NCBI GenBank assembly: GCA_016930675.1
Contig: JAFGGG010000028.1
Coordinates: 1 to 52,092, forward strand
DNA length: 52,092 bases
Source: Spirochaetales bacterium
GTDB taxonomy: Bacteria; Spirochaetota; Spirochaetia; SZUA-6; RPPD01
Direction of reading: 5' to 3'
Within the stretch, counting starts at the first letter, position 1, and each line of letters opens with the position of its first letter. The notes beneath the pieces are model-generated. The model saw only the letters and a list, made by a program, of their open reading frames with translations, searched no databases and was not told where the DNA came from. The position numbers and the translations under genes are program-made. Of the stretch, positions 33,634 through 42,167 are shown one piece after another.

Positions 33634-34963
33634 AAAACTCAAAATATCGTTTGCAGGGGTTATGATTATATCTTTTTGCCACTATGTACTCCATGCAGAT
33701 CCAATGTATGACACAAATGATATCATAATATTCAGCACGTATATTGGTGATATTTCTTCCCCGGAACCCGAACTCGACACAACCGTAAAACTGTTGAGAC
33801 AAAAGGTGTATGAAGTGTTTCTCGGTTTATCGGGATTTGATGTTCGGTTGATGGATTATTACCTGGCTTATCAGGACCTGATGCTCTTTTTAACTCAACT
33901 AAAGGAATATACCGCCGATCCGGAAGCAATACCGGCACATGTTGAAATTGGAGACACGGTCATTTCCCAACAGGATTTTAGGCACATAATCAGTTCTTAT
34001 TTATTAGTAATACCTATGCTCACTTCATTTACTATAGAAGAAGTTAATAAGGAAGAGATGCGATCCAAGTATAAGGTTTTTGTTTCAATAACATATACTA
34101 TTGTAAACACAGAAAAGGGGACCATTCTTGATACCATTGTTCTTGAATCCGTCGGTTATGATGAAGAAAAAGATCGTGCTCTGGATGATGCGATGGAGGA
34201 TATTCCCATTCAACTTGCATATGAAGTAAGGAGTCTGGATATTTTTTCGTTAATGGACAGGATCGTTGAGATTATTGATCCTGATGTGGTTATAAAATTA
34301 GGAAAAGATAAAGGTGTGTCGGTTGGTGATGAGTACGCTATTTTAGGTTCCGATTCGGAAAATATAACCGGGCAACAGAGAACCGCGGAAAAGGGACTTA
34401 TTATTATTCATGACGTGGAAAAAGATGTTTCTGTCGGTAGAGTGATTTATACGGATAAACCATTGAGTGTGGGTACACCTGTGAAAGAAATCGGTCGTAT
34501 TGGACTGACCATAGTGCCCTATATGCATATAGAGATCAACTTCGAGGATTCTGAATTCAGCGCGTTCGGTGGCTTTAAATTCATTTTAACGGAAGGGTTT
34601 TTTTCCATACAACCTGTATTATGTTTTGAGTTCGGTCTTTATCCTTTTGAACGTTTGCAGGATGAGCTGCCGCTTAGAGCTTACGGCGGTTTGGATTTTA
34701 ATCTTTATCTGGGCAGGTTTCAATTGACTGGTATGGCTGCCGTGGGAACGGAGATTGTGACCGCTCTTTCCGCAGATTCCCGGGTAGACGGATTTGATTT
34801 TTCTTGTCTAGGGCTTGCGGGGATCGCCACGATAAGCTATCTTATCACGCGCGACGTAAGGCTGCTGCTTGATTTTGGTTATCAGGCCTGGTTTGCTCTT
34901 AATGATAATTATAGCAGTTATGAAGGCTGGATTTGTGGAGCAGGAGTGGGAGTAAAATTTTAG
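33626..34963 (+). CDS. Exported FlgT-like protein with C-terminal beta-barrel
   Basis: A 445-residue secreted protein: signal peptide MGKKLKISFAGVMIISFCHYVLHA. The middle part (about 130-210) has a strand pattern YKVFVSITYTIVNTEKGTILDTIVLES followed by an Ala/Asp helix, resembling the middle domain of flagellar T-ring/H-ring protein FlgT. Next comes a FlgT_C-like segment VVIKLGKDKGVSVGDEYAILG (about 221-240). Residues about 285-445 are alternating amphipathic strands with aromatic ends (FSIQPVLCFEFGLYPFE, YGGLDFNLYLGRFQLTGM, CGAGVGVKF-like terminal strand), as in an outer-membrane beta-barrel. The start at 33626 follows GGAAG. It opens a four-gene exported operon. The domain assignments are by eye and moderate. 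Confidence 0.75.
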   Translation: MGKKLKISFAGVMIISFCHYVLHADPMYDTNDIIIFSTYIGDISSPEPELDTTVKLLRQKVYEVFLGLSGFDVRLMDYYLAYQDLMLFLTQLKEYTADPEAIPAHVEIGDTVISQQDFRHIISSYLLVIPMLTSFTIEEVNKEEMRSKYKVFVSITYTIVNTEKGTILDTIVLESVGYDEEKDRALDDAMEDIPIQLAYEVRSLDIFSLMDRIVEIIDPDVVIKLGKDKGVSVGDEYAILGSDSENITGQQRTAEKGLIIIHDVEKDVSVGRVIYTDKPLSVGTPVKEIGRIGLTIVPYMHIEINFEDSEFSAFGGFKFILTEGFFSIQPVLCFEFGLYPFERLQDELPLRAYGGLDFNLYLGRFQLTGMAAVGTEIVTALSADSRVDGFDFSCLGLAGIATISYLITRDVRLLLDFGYQAWFALNDNYSSYEGWICGAGVGVKF

Positions 34964-34980
34964 AAGGATGGCAAATTAAC

Positions 34981-35859
34981 GTGCAGAGACATATGGTTAT
35001 GTGTTGGACAACTTTCATTCTATTCATGCTTTCTTTAGGCTCAATATATGCGGATTCGGCAGGATCTGAGGAAGAACTCTTTATCGATGAATATTTGGAA
35101 AATATGGTGTATATGGTTTACATTGATGAAGATTCCCAAATTCAGGAGGAGGATGCGTTTCTTTTAAAAAAAGCGATTGCCGCAGCCAATAACTACCTCA
35201 CTTCCCGTTCGCTTGAGGCTGTGCTGTTGGAGGAAGTGGAAAAATTAAAACAGGATCAGGAAATAATTTCTATAGAGACGAGCGGAGAGGATATTTCCGT
35301 GATCCAATGGTTAGCCCGGAAATTAAACGCTGATGTCTATATTACGATTAATCTGCGGGTAACAGGTGAAACCAAGAGAAAAAACCATTACGCGCAGGCA
35401 AGTATTACCCTCACCGCGTTCGAATCCTCAACGGGAAGGCTGATGGGCTCCAAAACATACAATCAACCGGAAAAATCATTCAGCTCTACCTCGGAAGAAG
35501 AGGCCAAACTTAATGCCGTCGAGGTGAGTATAAAAAGGACAATGCAGGATATTATAAACACATCTGAAAAGTATATGAAAAAAGCCTTAAAGAAGGGGAT
35601 TAAATATGAGGTCTTCTTTGAGGGTGCCGGAGACGCTGAAACAATTGCGGAATTTTTAAATTCATTGGAAAAGAGAGTTAAGGATATTGAAACCGTTTAT
35701 AGAACGGAAGAACAAGCTAAGTGCTATGTTTGGGCGCTGCTCACAAATCAAGAGTTGGAGCAGCTTATCCTTGACCTGGCAAAGACAATTCCCGGTTTGC
35801 AGGGTATGACGACTGTTTCTTTACGAAGAAAGAGTCTGACCTTTGTTACCGGATTGTAA
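34981..35859 (+). CDS. Exported FlgT-middle-domain-like protein
   Basis: A 292-residue product with a short signal-like N-terminus (VQRHMVMCWTTFILFMLSLGSIYA). The body contains a region like that in its neighbours: DVYITINLRVTGETKRKNHYAQASITLTAFESSTGRLMGSKTYN, then an EEEAKLNAVEVSIKRTMQDII helix. The C-terminal 90 residues form a separate alpha/beta unit (YEVFFEGAGDAETIAEFLNSLEKRV). The start is uncertain: GTG at 34981 is taken because AGAAGGA lies 13 nt upstream; ATG at 34993 is an alternative. It follows the beta-barrel gene by 17 nt. The product is predicted periplasmic; function is unknown. Confidence 0.68.
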   Translation: MQRHMVMCWTTFILFMLSLGSIYADSAGSEEELFIDEYLENMVYMVYIDEDSQIQEEDAFLLKKAIAAANNYLTSRSLEAVLLEEVEKLKQDQEIISIETSGEDISVIQWLARKLNADVYITINLRVTGETKRKNHYAQASITLTAFESSTGRLMGSKTYNQPEKSFSSTSEEEAKLNAVEVSIKRTMQDIINTSEKYMKKALKKGIKYEVFFEGAGDAETIAEFLNSLEKRVKDIETVYRTEEQAKCYVWALLTNQELEQLILDLAKTIPGLQGMTTVSLRRKSLTFVTGL

Positions 35860-35902
35860 GGGGCGTTGCCTCAATATAAATTATTTTAAAGGAGGAATTT
35901 GA

Positions 35903-36556
35903 ATGAAGAAATATTTCATAATTCCTTTGCTCGTTTTATTACTTGTAGCGGTAGGTTGTAAGTCTACTCCTAAGGATAAAGGAAATGGTGATACAACTCC
36001 CACTTCAGACCTGATGAAGCCACCGCCCGAGCCTATTATAATCTCTCATCAATACAAAGGATTGGGAGAAGTTCCTGAATGGGTATTAATGCCTATTGGT
36101 AAGATTGAAGAACTGCCCGAACATAGGGGCTATTATGTATTCAAAGAGAGCTTTTCCGGTAGGAATCTTGAAGGAACAAAAATCCAGGCTCAGAACTTTA
36201 GTGTTGACGACCAGATCGCGCGGATGGTATCCGTGAGAATCCAGTCAAAATATGCTGGAGCCATTGTTGGTGATTCGGATATGGCAGAGCAGTACTTTGA
36301 AAAAGTTGTAAAGAGTATTGCCGAAGGTCGTGTCGGTGGAAGCAAAAAATATGATGAGTACTGGGTACAGCGAAGGTACTTCAAAGATGAGAACACCGTA
36401 GACAAAGAGGTGTTCGAGTATTATCTTCTGGTAAGGGTTCCTATGTCTGAAATCAAAGCTGCTATTGCCAGAGCTTTTGACGGAAATAAACCTAAATCAG
36501 AAGAGGAAACACGGGCACGTGATCTTGTGAAAGATGCTCTCGAAGATCTCGATTAA
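35903..36556 (+). CDS. LPP20-like lipoprotein
   Basis: A 217-residue lipoprotein: MKKYFIIPLLVLLLVAVGC places the lipid-bearing Cys at residue 19. After a Pro-rich linker comes an LPP20/FlgT_N-like domain: EVPEWVLMPIG, YYVFKESFSG, SVDDQIARMVSVRIQSKY, DSDMAEQYFEKVVKSI, a conserved WVQ and YYLLVRVPMSEIKAAIARAF. The protein encoded at 36827 repeats this same series of motifs (PDWVKNPP, YVYFSGQG, TDDLINGIMRFVGVRIHSQT, ADSYESELRKQV, KWIQ, VYILARYDKQEL), so the two are paralogues. A strong GGAGG precedes the ATG. A hairpin follows the gene. Its envelope role is unknown. Confidence 0.8.
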   Translation: MKKYFIIPLLVLLLVAVGCKSTPKDKGNGDTTPTSDLMKPPPEPIIISHQYKGLGEVPEWVLMPIGKIEELPEHRGYYVFKESFSGRNLEGTKIQAQNFSVDDQIARMVSVRIQSKYAGAIVGDSDMAEQYFEKVVKSIAEGRVGGSKKYDEYWVQRRYFKDENTVDKEVFEYYLLVRVPMSEIKAAIARAFDGNKPKSEEETRARDLVKDALEDLD

Positions 36557-36593
36557 GCAGAGTAATAATTAATGTGCTCATGAAAACCTTGAT

Positions 36594-36625
36594 ATGTACC
36601 TGGAAGGTATTCCTTTCAGGTACAT
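36594..36625 (+). terminator. Hairpin terminator after the LPP20-like lipoprotein
   Basis: A 14-bp stem (ATGTACCTGGAAGG at 36594-36607 with CCTTTCAGGTACAT at 36612-36625, one G-T pair) with a TATT loop. The tail AATTTAATT is only partly T-rich, so termination may be incomplete. Confidence 0.6.
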
Positions 36626-36646
36626 AATTTAATTGTCGCAGGTATT

Positions 36647-36775
36647 TCACACAGAGCACACAAAGGACACAGAGTTGCTTAATAAAGCAACCGAAAGAAT
36701 CAATATTCTGCTTGAAATTATTCCAAGCTTACAATGAAATAAGCTCTCTGTGAACTCTGTGTACTCCGTGAGAGA
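36647..36775. repeat. Dispersed CACAGAG/CACGGAG inverted repeat, second copy
   Basis: The left arm (from about 36647) reads TTCACACAGAGCACACAAAGGACACAGAG. The right arm, reverse complemented, reads TTCTCTCACGGAGTACACAGAG then TTCACAGAG. The right arm closely matches the left arm of the repeat at 11591 (ATCTCTCACGGAGAACACGGAG), so both belong to one interspersed family. It lies between the LPP20-like lipoprotein and the next exported protein, in the same orientation of transcription. No protein gene is present in the 270-nt gap. Confidence 0.7.
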
Positions 36776-36826
36776 ATATTATAAATAGTAACTCTATAAT
36801 TTTATAGAAGTTAGGAGTAAGCTTTG

Positions 36827-38287
36827 ATGCGAATAAGAAAAGCTTTATTAATTTTCCTACTAACATTTCTATCTACATCCATAAGTTTAGCGGATGAACT
36901 TCCCGATTGGGTGAAGAATCCTCCGGCCGACAGTGAACAGTATGTTTATTTCAGCGGTCAGGGTTTTAACGCCGCAAAAAACATAGGTGAAGCGGAAAAA
37001 ATAGCCACTGATGATCTTATCAACGGTATCATGCGTTTTGTAGGTGTGAGAATTCACTCGCAAACCAGTACCGACGTCGTGGCGACGGCTGATTCTTATG
37101 AATCTGAACTGAGAAAGCAGGTTACCCAAAGCGGCAGCGCGAGAGTAACGGGATTTCAAATAGTAGATAAATGGATTCAAACTTTGGATATCGGTGTTAC
37201 GGTTTATATTTTGGCGCGTTATGACAAGCAAGAGCTCTATAAAGAAAAAGAGCGTATGGAACAGTTGTTTATAGAGACAATTGAAGCGGTGGCGATTCCG
37301 GAAAGAGAGGGAAGTGAATACTTCAGGCAGGGAAGATATTTCGAGGCCATAATCCGTTTTCTGGAAGCTACCTTAGCCGCAGCTGAATCTGACTTGGAAA
37401 ATAAGGATATTTATGTGAACCGCAATATCGACGATGCCATGCAGGCTTTAGAGAGAATCAACCTTTATAAACTCAATGACAATATTACCGCATTTGTAGG
37501 TCAAGAGCTAAATGAATCATTCACGGTAAAGGTGGCGGAAGGCCATGTCATTAACACTCGCGGTGTACCGGGAGTGGCGTTAGAGTTCAGTTATAAAAAA
37601 CTGCAGAATTTAAATAAAAAAACAGAAACCTCCGTTATGAAAACCGATAAGGATGGTGTTTCAGACTTTAAACATCCGGTATGTCAATTCGTGGGCAGAG
37701 AGACGGTTACCGTGATGCTCGCGCTTGGTTCTTATTTCACAAAACTGGATGACATTCCCCGCAAGTATCAGGCAAAGGTGGACGGCTTTAAAAGACTGGC
37801 TTTAAGCAAAAAAGTGATATTTGATTTTACCGTTCTTTCGCGGGTTAAGGATATCCCCTCGGGCATTATTGTCGCCGATCTTGATAGTAACGGACAGCTT
37901 ATAAGCGGCAGTAATCATACCGCTTCCGGAATATTGGAAAGCCTTACCCAAAACGGATTTAATATCAAGCAGGTTGCCATGAGTCCGGCGCTTATCTTAA
38001 ATAAGAGTGACGGCACTATTATCCAACTTATAAAGAATAATACAACAGGGGTGGAAAGGGCGATTTTCGGAACAGCTCAGATTCTTGATGAAAGAAAAGA
38101 CGGCTCACGCTATATTGTTAAAGTAACAGGCACAATTAAAGTTGTGGATATCGCGAGCGGTAAAATTCTTTTTGAAAAAACCATCATTAAAAGCGGATTA
38201 GGTTCAAGTCTGAACGCGGCAAAAAACTCAAGTTTCAAAGCGGTGGGAAAGGAACTGGGCAAAGCGGTGGCCAGAGGTCTCCAATAG
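36827..38287 (+). CDS. Exported LPP20/FlgT-like protein
   Basis: A 486-residue secreted protein: signal peptide MRIRKALLIFLLTFLSTSISLA, with the mature start near DELPDW. Residues about 24-140 form an LPP20/FlgT_N-like domain paralogous to the one in the lipoprotein at 35903. A helical TPR-like stretch (REGSEYFRQGRYFEAIIRFLEATLAAAE) follows, then a beta-sandwich-like middle region with an internal NTRGVPGVALEFSYKK segment. A C-terminal FlgT_M/CsgG-like unit ends it (AQILDERKDGSRYIVKVTGTIKVVDIASGKILFEK, then an Ala-rich helix). The start at 36827 is preferred because AGGAG lies 10 nt upstream. It is the last of the four exported genes and ends 3 nt from a convergent gene. Confidence 0.78.
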   Translation: MRIRKALLIFLLTFLSTSISLADELPDWVKNPPADSEQYVYFSGQGFNAAKNIGEAEKIATDDLINGIMRFVGVRIHSQTSTDVVATADSYESELRKQVTQSGSARVTGFQIVDKWIQTLDIGVTVYILARYDKQELYKEKERMEQLFIETIEAVAIPEREGSEYFRQGRYFEAIIRFLEATLAAAESDLENKDIYVNRNIDDAMQALERINLYKLNDNITAFVGQELNESFTVKVAEGHVINTRGVPGVALEFSYKKLQNLNKKTETSVMKTDKDGVSDFKHPVCQFVGRETVTVMLALGSYFTKLDDIPRKYQAKVDGFKRLALSKKVIFDFTVLSRVKDIPSGIIVADLDSNGQLISGSNHTASGILESLTQNGFNIKQVAMSPALILNKSDGTIIQLIKNNTTGVERAIFGTAQILDERKDGSRYIVKVTGTIKVVDIASGKILFEKTIIKSGLGSSLNAAKNSSFKAVGKELGKAVARGLQ

Positions 38288-38290
38288 AGG

Positions 38291-38800
38291 TTATGGACTT
38301 TCCTTTTCCTGATCAAGTTTCTTCTTTAAATTCTGTAACTCTATATCGGCCTCTTCCTGTTTAAATGCCTCTGCGGTTTTATCAGGTTCTCCCACTATCA
38401 TCTGAAGCTGTGCCAGCAGGGCCTCGGCATCCACGCTCATCTGTGGCGCCCGTACCAGTTTTAAAAGCTGTTCTTTTAACACCGCCACCTTGGGCTTCAG
38501 TTCTTTCTCTTCCGCTTCCAGAGTGGCAATTTTTGTCTGGATTTCTGATAAACGCTCCAGCGCTTTTAGTTCAAGCTCGCTTTCCTGTTTGTTTCTTGCC
38601 AGAAGTACACGCTCCTGCCAAAGCTTTTTCTCGTCCATGAGGGTCTGTTTTTGTCTTTGAGTGGTTTTAAGTGTGGTGATAAAAGAAAGCACATATTCCC
38701 TGGCCGCTTCCGGTTCCATGCCGCTGATATCGGTGTCAGGTCGCTCATGGAGCGGTGTGCTTTCAATATCTAAACTCTCATCATTAATATTATCGGACAT
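38291..38800 (-). CDS. Acidic coiled-coil protein of unknown function
   Basis: A 169-residue protein dominated by one long heptad region (about 35-125, TLKTTQRQKQTLMDEKKLWQERVLLARNKQESELELKALERLSEIQTKIATLEAEEKELKPKVAVL-like), with a charged C-terminal helix. It has no signal peptide, membrane segment or known catalytic motif. A strong AAAGGAGG lies before the ATG, so it is probably well translated. The gene is divergent from mnmE and converges with the LPP20/FlgT-like gene (3-nt gap). A structural or scaffolding role is possible; nothing specific can be claimed. Confidence 0.78.
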   Translation of the reverse strand: MSDNINDESLDIESTPLHERPDTDISGMEPEAAREYVLSFITTLKTTQRQKQTLMDEKKLWQERVLLARNKQESELELKALERLSEIQTKIATLEAEEKELKPKVAVLKEQLLKLVRAPQMSVDAEALLAQLQMIVGEPDKTAEAFKQEEADIELQNLKKKLDQEKESP

Positions 38801-38911
38801 GAAAAATCCTCCTTTTCAGTATAGTAATATTCTAGAAGAGATTGCATTTGTTTGCAAGGGGGCTGTGCCGGGAAAAATCAATAAAGATTGCTAAATTTAA
38901 ATCCGCTGTCA

Positions 38912-38940
38912 TTGCATACGAAAGCTTTTTTTTATATCTT
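38912..38940 (+). promoter_or_regulatory. Promoter of mnmE, leaderless type
   Basis: TTGCAT (38912-38917), a 17-nt spacer and TATCTT (38935-38940). The mnmE ATG begins at 38947, seven bases after the -10 box and where transcription should start. No Shine-Dalgarno lies between, so the message is probably leaderless. Confidence 0.6.
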
Positions 38941-38946
38941 CTAATA

Positions 38947-40314
38947 ATGGTAAAAGAATCAGCCTTTGATCTGCATGATCCTATTGTGGCCTTGGCCACT
39001 CCCTGGGGAGAAAGTGCGATCGCGGTAATTCGCACTTCGGGAGAAGATTGTATAAAAAAAATTGCCGGAGTATTTAAGGGCACAGACAACCTCTCAAATA
39101 AGAAAAGTCATACTGTGAACTACGGAACTCTTTACAATCCCAAAGACGGCGAGCTGGTTGATGAGGTATTGGCGGCCGTCTATCATTCACCTCACAGCTA
39201 TACAGGAGAAGATGCTGTGGAACTCTTTTGCCACGGAAGCCCGGCAGCGCTTCAGAAGACACTGAAACTACTCTACGAACAGGGATTCAGGCAGGCTGAC
39301 GCGGGTGAGTTTACCTTGAGAGCGTTTTTAAACGGAAAAATCGATCTTACCAAAGCGGAAGCGGTAAATGAGATTATCCGCGCAAAATCAGACAAAGCAC
39401 GTAGGTTGGCCCTGCATAGACTGGCGGGGAGTATTGAAAAAACTATTAATTCCTTTAAAACGCGTTTGGTTGATATGTTAAGCGCTCTCGAAGTAATGAT
39501 AGATTACCCTGACGAGCAGTATGAACATAATGAATTTCCCCCGCAGGAGTTTAAAAAGCTGCTCGCAGAAGTGCACGCACTTCTGGCTACCTATAAAGCG
39601 GGACGGATCTATCAGGAAGGCGTCGGCGTCGCGCTGGCGGGTAGAACCAACTCGGGCAAATCAACATTGTTTAATCTGATGTTGAAGGAGGACCGTTCGA
39701 TTGTTTCCGATGTGCACGGTACGACAAGAGATTTTATTGAAGGGTCTATCGCCATCAAGGGTATCCCGGTTCGCTTGTACGATACGGCCGGTTTGAGATC
39801 CACCGATCATCCCGTAGAAGCCGAAGGTATAAGACGCACCGATAAAATTATTACTAATGCCGACATTATTATCTATCTCATTGACGGAAGCCTGGGTGTG
39901 TGCGGTGAAGATGAGAAATTTATAAATCAGTATAAATCCGGCGGCAGGCTGCTGGTCGTATGGAACAAATGCGATCTATCCGGAAAGAAAGTACCGAAAG
40001 CATTTATTCCCATAAGCTCTCTTACGGGACAGGGTCTGCAGAACATGGAGAAAGCCATTGTATTTTTGCTTTTGGGGAGCAGCCCCTTGGAAAGTGATGG
40101 TCCGGTTATTGATTCGCTGAGACAGAAGCAGTCCTTAGAACAGGCGCTTGCCGCCTTGAAACGCGTGGAAACAGGTTATAAAAATAGAGTATCTTATGAT
40201 CTGTTGGCAGTGGATATCAAAGAGGCACTGGACGCGTTCGGTCACATTACAGGCCAGGTAACTTCGGAAGAGATATTACGTGCCATGTTCTCAAAATTTT
40301 GTGTGGGGAAATAA
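38947..40314 (+). CDS. mnmE: tRNA modification GTPase MnmE
   Basis: With MnmG this GTPase installs the carboxymethylaminomethyl group on U34 of several tRNAs. The product is 455 residues. The N-terminal folate-binding domain has DPIVALATPWGESAIAVIRTSG and YTGEDAVELFCHGS. The G domain is inserted at about 217-375: GRTNSGKSTLFN, GTTRDFIEG, DTAGLR, NKCDL. The C-terminus ends with the conserved redox/active Cys in FCVGK. The start at 38947 is chosen because the longer frame to 38842 would run through the promoter and add non-family residues. It is separated from mnmG by a single base. Confidence 0.96.
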   Translation: MVKESAFDLHDPIVALATPWGESAIAVIRTSGEDCIKKIAGVFKGTDNLSNKKSHTVNYGTLYNPKDGELVDEVLAAVYHSPHSYTGEDAVELFCHGSPAALQKTLKLLYEQGFRQADAGEFTLRAFLNGKIDLTKAEAVNEIIRAKSDKARRLALHRLAGSIEKTINSFKTRLVDMLSALEVMIDYPDEQYEHNEFPPQEFKKLLAEVHALLATYKAGRIYQEGVGVALAGRTNSGKSTLFNLMLKEDRSIVSDVHGTTRDFIEGSIAIKGIPVRLYDTAGLRSTDHPVEAEGIRRTDKIITNADIIIYLIDGSLGVCGEDEKFINQYKSGGRLLVVWNKCDLSGKKVPKAFIPISSLTGQGLQNMEKAIVFLLLGSSPLESDGPVIDSLRQKQSLEQALAALKRVETGYKNRVSYDLLAVDIKEALDAFGHITGQVTSEEILRAMFSKFCVGK

Positions 40315-40315
40315 C

Positions 40316-42166
40316 ATGGACTTCGACGCGATTGCAATTGGCGGCGGACATGCGGGTATAGAGGCGGGATTAGCATTAGCCCGGCTGGGATTTAAAACTC
40401 TGTTTATTACTCAAAATCTGGATTGTATTGCCAAACTCTCGTGTAATCCGGCGATCGGCGGTCTGGCCAAAGGCAATGTGGTTCGTGAAATCGACGCTTT
40501 GGGCGGTCAGATGGCCAGGTTGATCGACAGTACCATGATTCAGTTCAGGATCCTTAACCGCAGCAAAGGTCCGGCAGTCCAGGCTCCGCGAGCCCAGGCC
40601 GATAAAGCGGCGTATGCCCTGCTGGCAAAACAGACTTTAGAGCAGCAAAAAAACCTGTCGCTTTTTCAAGATACGGTGGTGGATCTCATCTGTGACGGTA
40701 AGATGAAAAAGATAAAGGGTGTTGTTACGGAGAGAGGGAATCGAATTACCGCCGGAGTTGTTGTCCTTACTACAGGCACATTTATGGAGGCCAGAATCTT
40801 TATCGGTGATTACATGACATCTTCGGGCAGGTTGGGAGAACCGGCGGCAGTAGGTTTGGGTGAGAGTTTACGAAAGATAGGTTTTGAAGTGGGCAGGTTA
40901 AAAACTGGTACTCCCGCCAGAGTATTAAAAAGCTCGCTGGATTTTAGCAGGCTGGAAGAACAGAAAGGGGATGAAATACAGCTTCCCTTTTCTTTTTCCA
41001 ACCACCGTATTGAACGCCCTCATGTTCCGTGTTATATAACCTATACAACCGAAGCCACCCACAAGATCATACGCGATAATATCAAATACTCGCCCCTGTA
41101 CGGAGGAAAAATTGTAGGGATCGGTCCCCGCTACTGTCCTTCCATAGAGGATAAAGTAATGCGTTTCCCGGACAGAGGCAGGCACCAGATTTTTGTTGAA
41201 CCGGAAGGACTGAACACCGAAGAGATGTACCTCAACGGCATCTCATCATCGCTGCCGGAGCAGGTACAGGAACGGTTTTTGCGCACCGTACCGGGATTGG
41301 AACGGGTTGTGATTATGAAACCGGGGTATGCCGTAGAGTATGATTATATAAATCCGACTCAACTTTATCCGAATCTGGAAAGCAAACTGCTGCAGGGGCT
41401 GTTTATCGCCGGACAGACCAATGGTACTTCCGGTTATGAGGAAGCGGCGGCTCAAGGGCTGTTGGCCGGTATCAATGCGGCCCTTAAACTACAGAAGAAA
41501 AAACCGCTTATTCTTTCCCGGGCTGAAAGCTATATCGGAGTGTTGATAGACGATCTGGTAACACTGGGCACAAAAGAGCCTTACCGACTTTTCACTTCGA
41601 GAGCGGAGTACAGGCTCTGTTTGCGGCATGACACGGCTGATATGCGTCTGTTTTCTAAAGGGTATGCGATCGGATTACAGAATAATGAAGCAAACGAGCG
41701 TTTTGAAGCCAAAGTTGAAAAACTGAATGCTATAAACGAGCTTTTACATAAGCGCAAGGTGGACACGCATGATATTTCCGCGGAACCGTTGTTGAGTAAA
41801 TATAAAGGAAAAACCTTCGCCCGTATTTTAAAAGATCCCGCCTTTACTATGTCTGTATTAAAAAAACTGGATGGGGCATTAAATGATTTCAGCGCTGCCT
41901 TAAGCACACAGATCGAGCTTGATATCAAATACGCGGGCTATTTGAAACGTCAGCAGGAGCAGGTGGCGAGATTCAAACGGTTGGAAAAATTAATAATACC
42001 TTCTGAATTCAATTATGATAGTGCCAAAGGCTTGTCCAAAGAAAGCAGAGAGAAGCTGAAAACTATTCGACCGCTGTCCGTGGGCCAGGCGTCGCGAATC
42101 TCCGGAGTGAGGAACTCCGATATCGCCGTTCTTTTAGTCTATCTAACCAAGAAAAGCGGGGCTTAA
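40316..42166 (+). CDS. mnmG: tRNA modification enzyme MnmG (GidA)
   Basis: The FAD-dependent partner of MnmE in U34 carboxymethylaminomethyl modification. It is full length at 616 residues. Signatures are AIAIGGGHAGIEAGLALARLG (dinucleotide fold), SCNPAIGGLAKGNVVREIDALGGQM, ILNRSKGPAVQAPRAQADK, TGTFMEARIFIG, LKTGTPARV, PCYITYTTEATHKIIRDN, CPSIEDKVMRFPDRGRHQIF, GQTNGTSGYEEAAAQGLLAGINAAL, and SRAEYRLCLRHDTADMRL. ATG 40316 (MDFDAIAIGGG) is the start because the longer frame to 40280 lies inside mnmE. It is followed after one base by rsmG. Confidence 0.97.
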   Translation: MDFDAIAIGGGHAGIEAGLALARLGFKTLFITQNLDCIAKLSCNPAIGGLAKGNVVREIDALGGQMARLIDSTMIQFRILNRSKGPAVQAPRAQADKAAYALLAKQTLEQQKNLSLFQDTVVDLICDGKMKKIKGVVTERGNRITAGVVVLTTGTFMEARIFIGDYMTSSGRLGEPAAVGLGESLRKIGFEVGRLKTGTPARVLKSSLDFSRLEEQKGDEIQLPFSFSNHRIERPHVPCYITYTTEATHKIIRDNIKYSPLYGGKIVGIGPRYCPSIEDKVMRFPDRGRHQIFVEPEGLNTEEMYLNGISSSLPEQVQERFLRTVPGLERVVIMKPGYAVEYDYINPTQLYPNLESKLLQGLFIAGQTNGTSGYEEAAAQGLLAGINAALKLQKKKPLILSRAESYIGVLIDDLVTLGTKEPYRLFTSRAEYRLCLRHDTADMRLFSKGYAIGLQNNEANERFEAKVEKLNAINELLHKRKVDTHDISAEPLLSKYKGKTFARILKDPAFTMSVLKKLDGALNDFSAALSTQIELDIKYAGYLKRQQEQVARFKRLEKLIIPSEFNYDSAKGLSKESREKLKTIRPLSVGQASRISGVRNSDIAVLLVYLTKKSGA

Positions 42167-42167
42167 A

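Noticed and set aside
38842..38946. Longer N-terminus of MnmE
   Set aside because: It would run through the promoter and adds residues absent from the family; ATG 38947 begins the conserved sequence.
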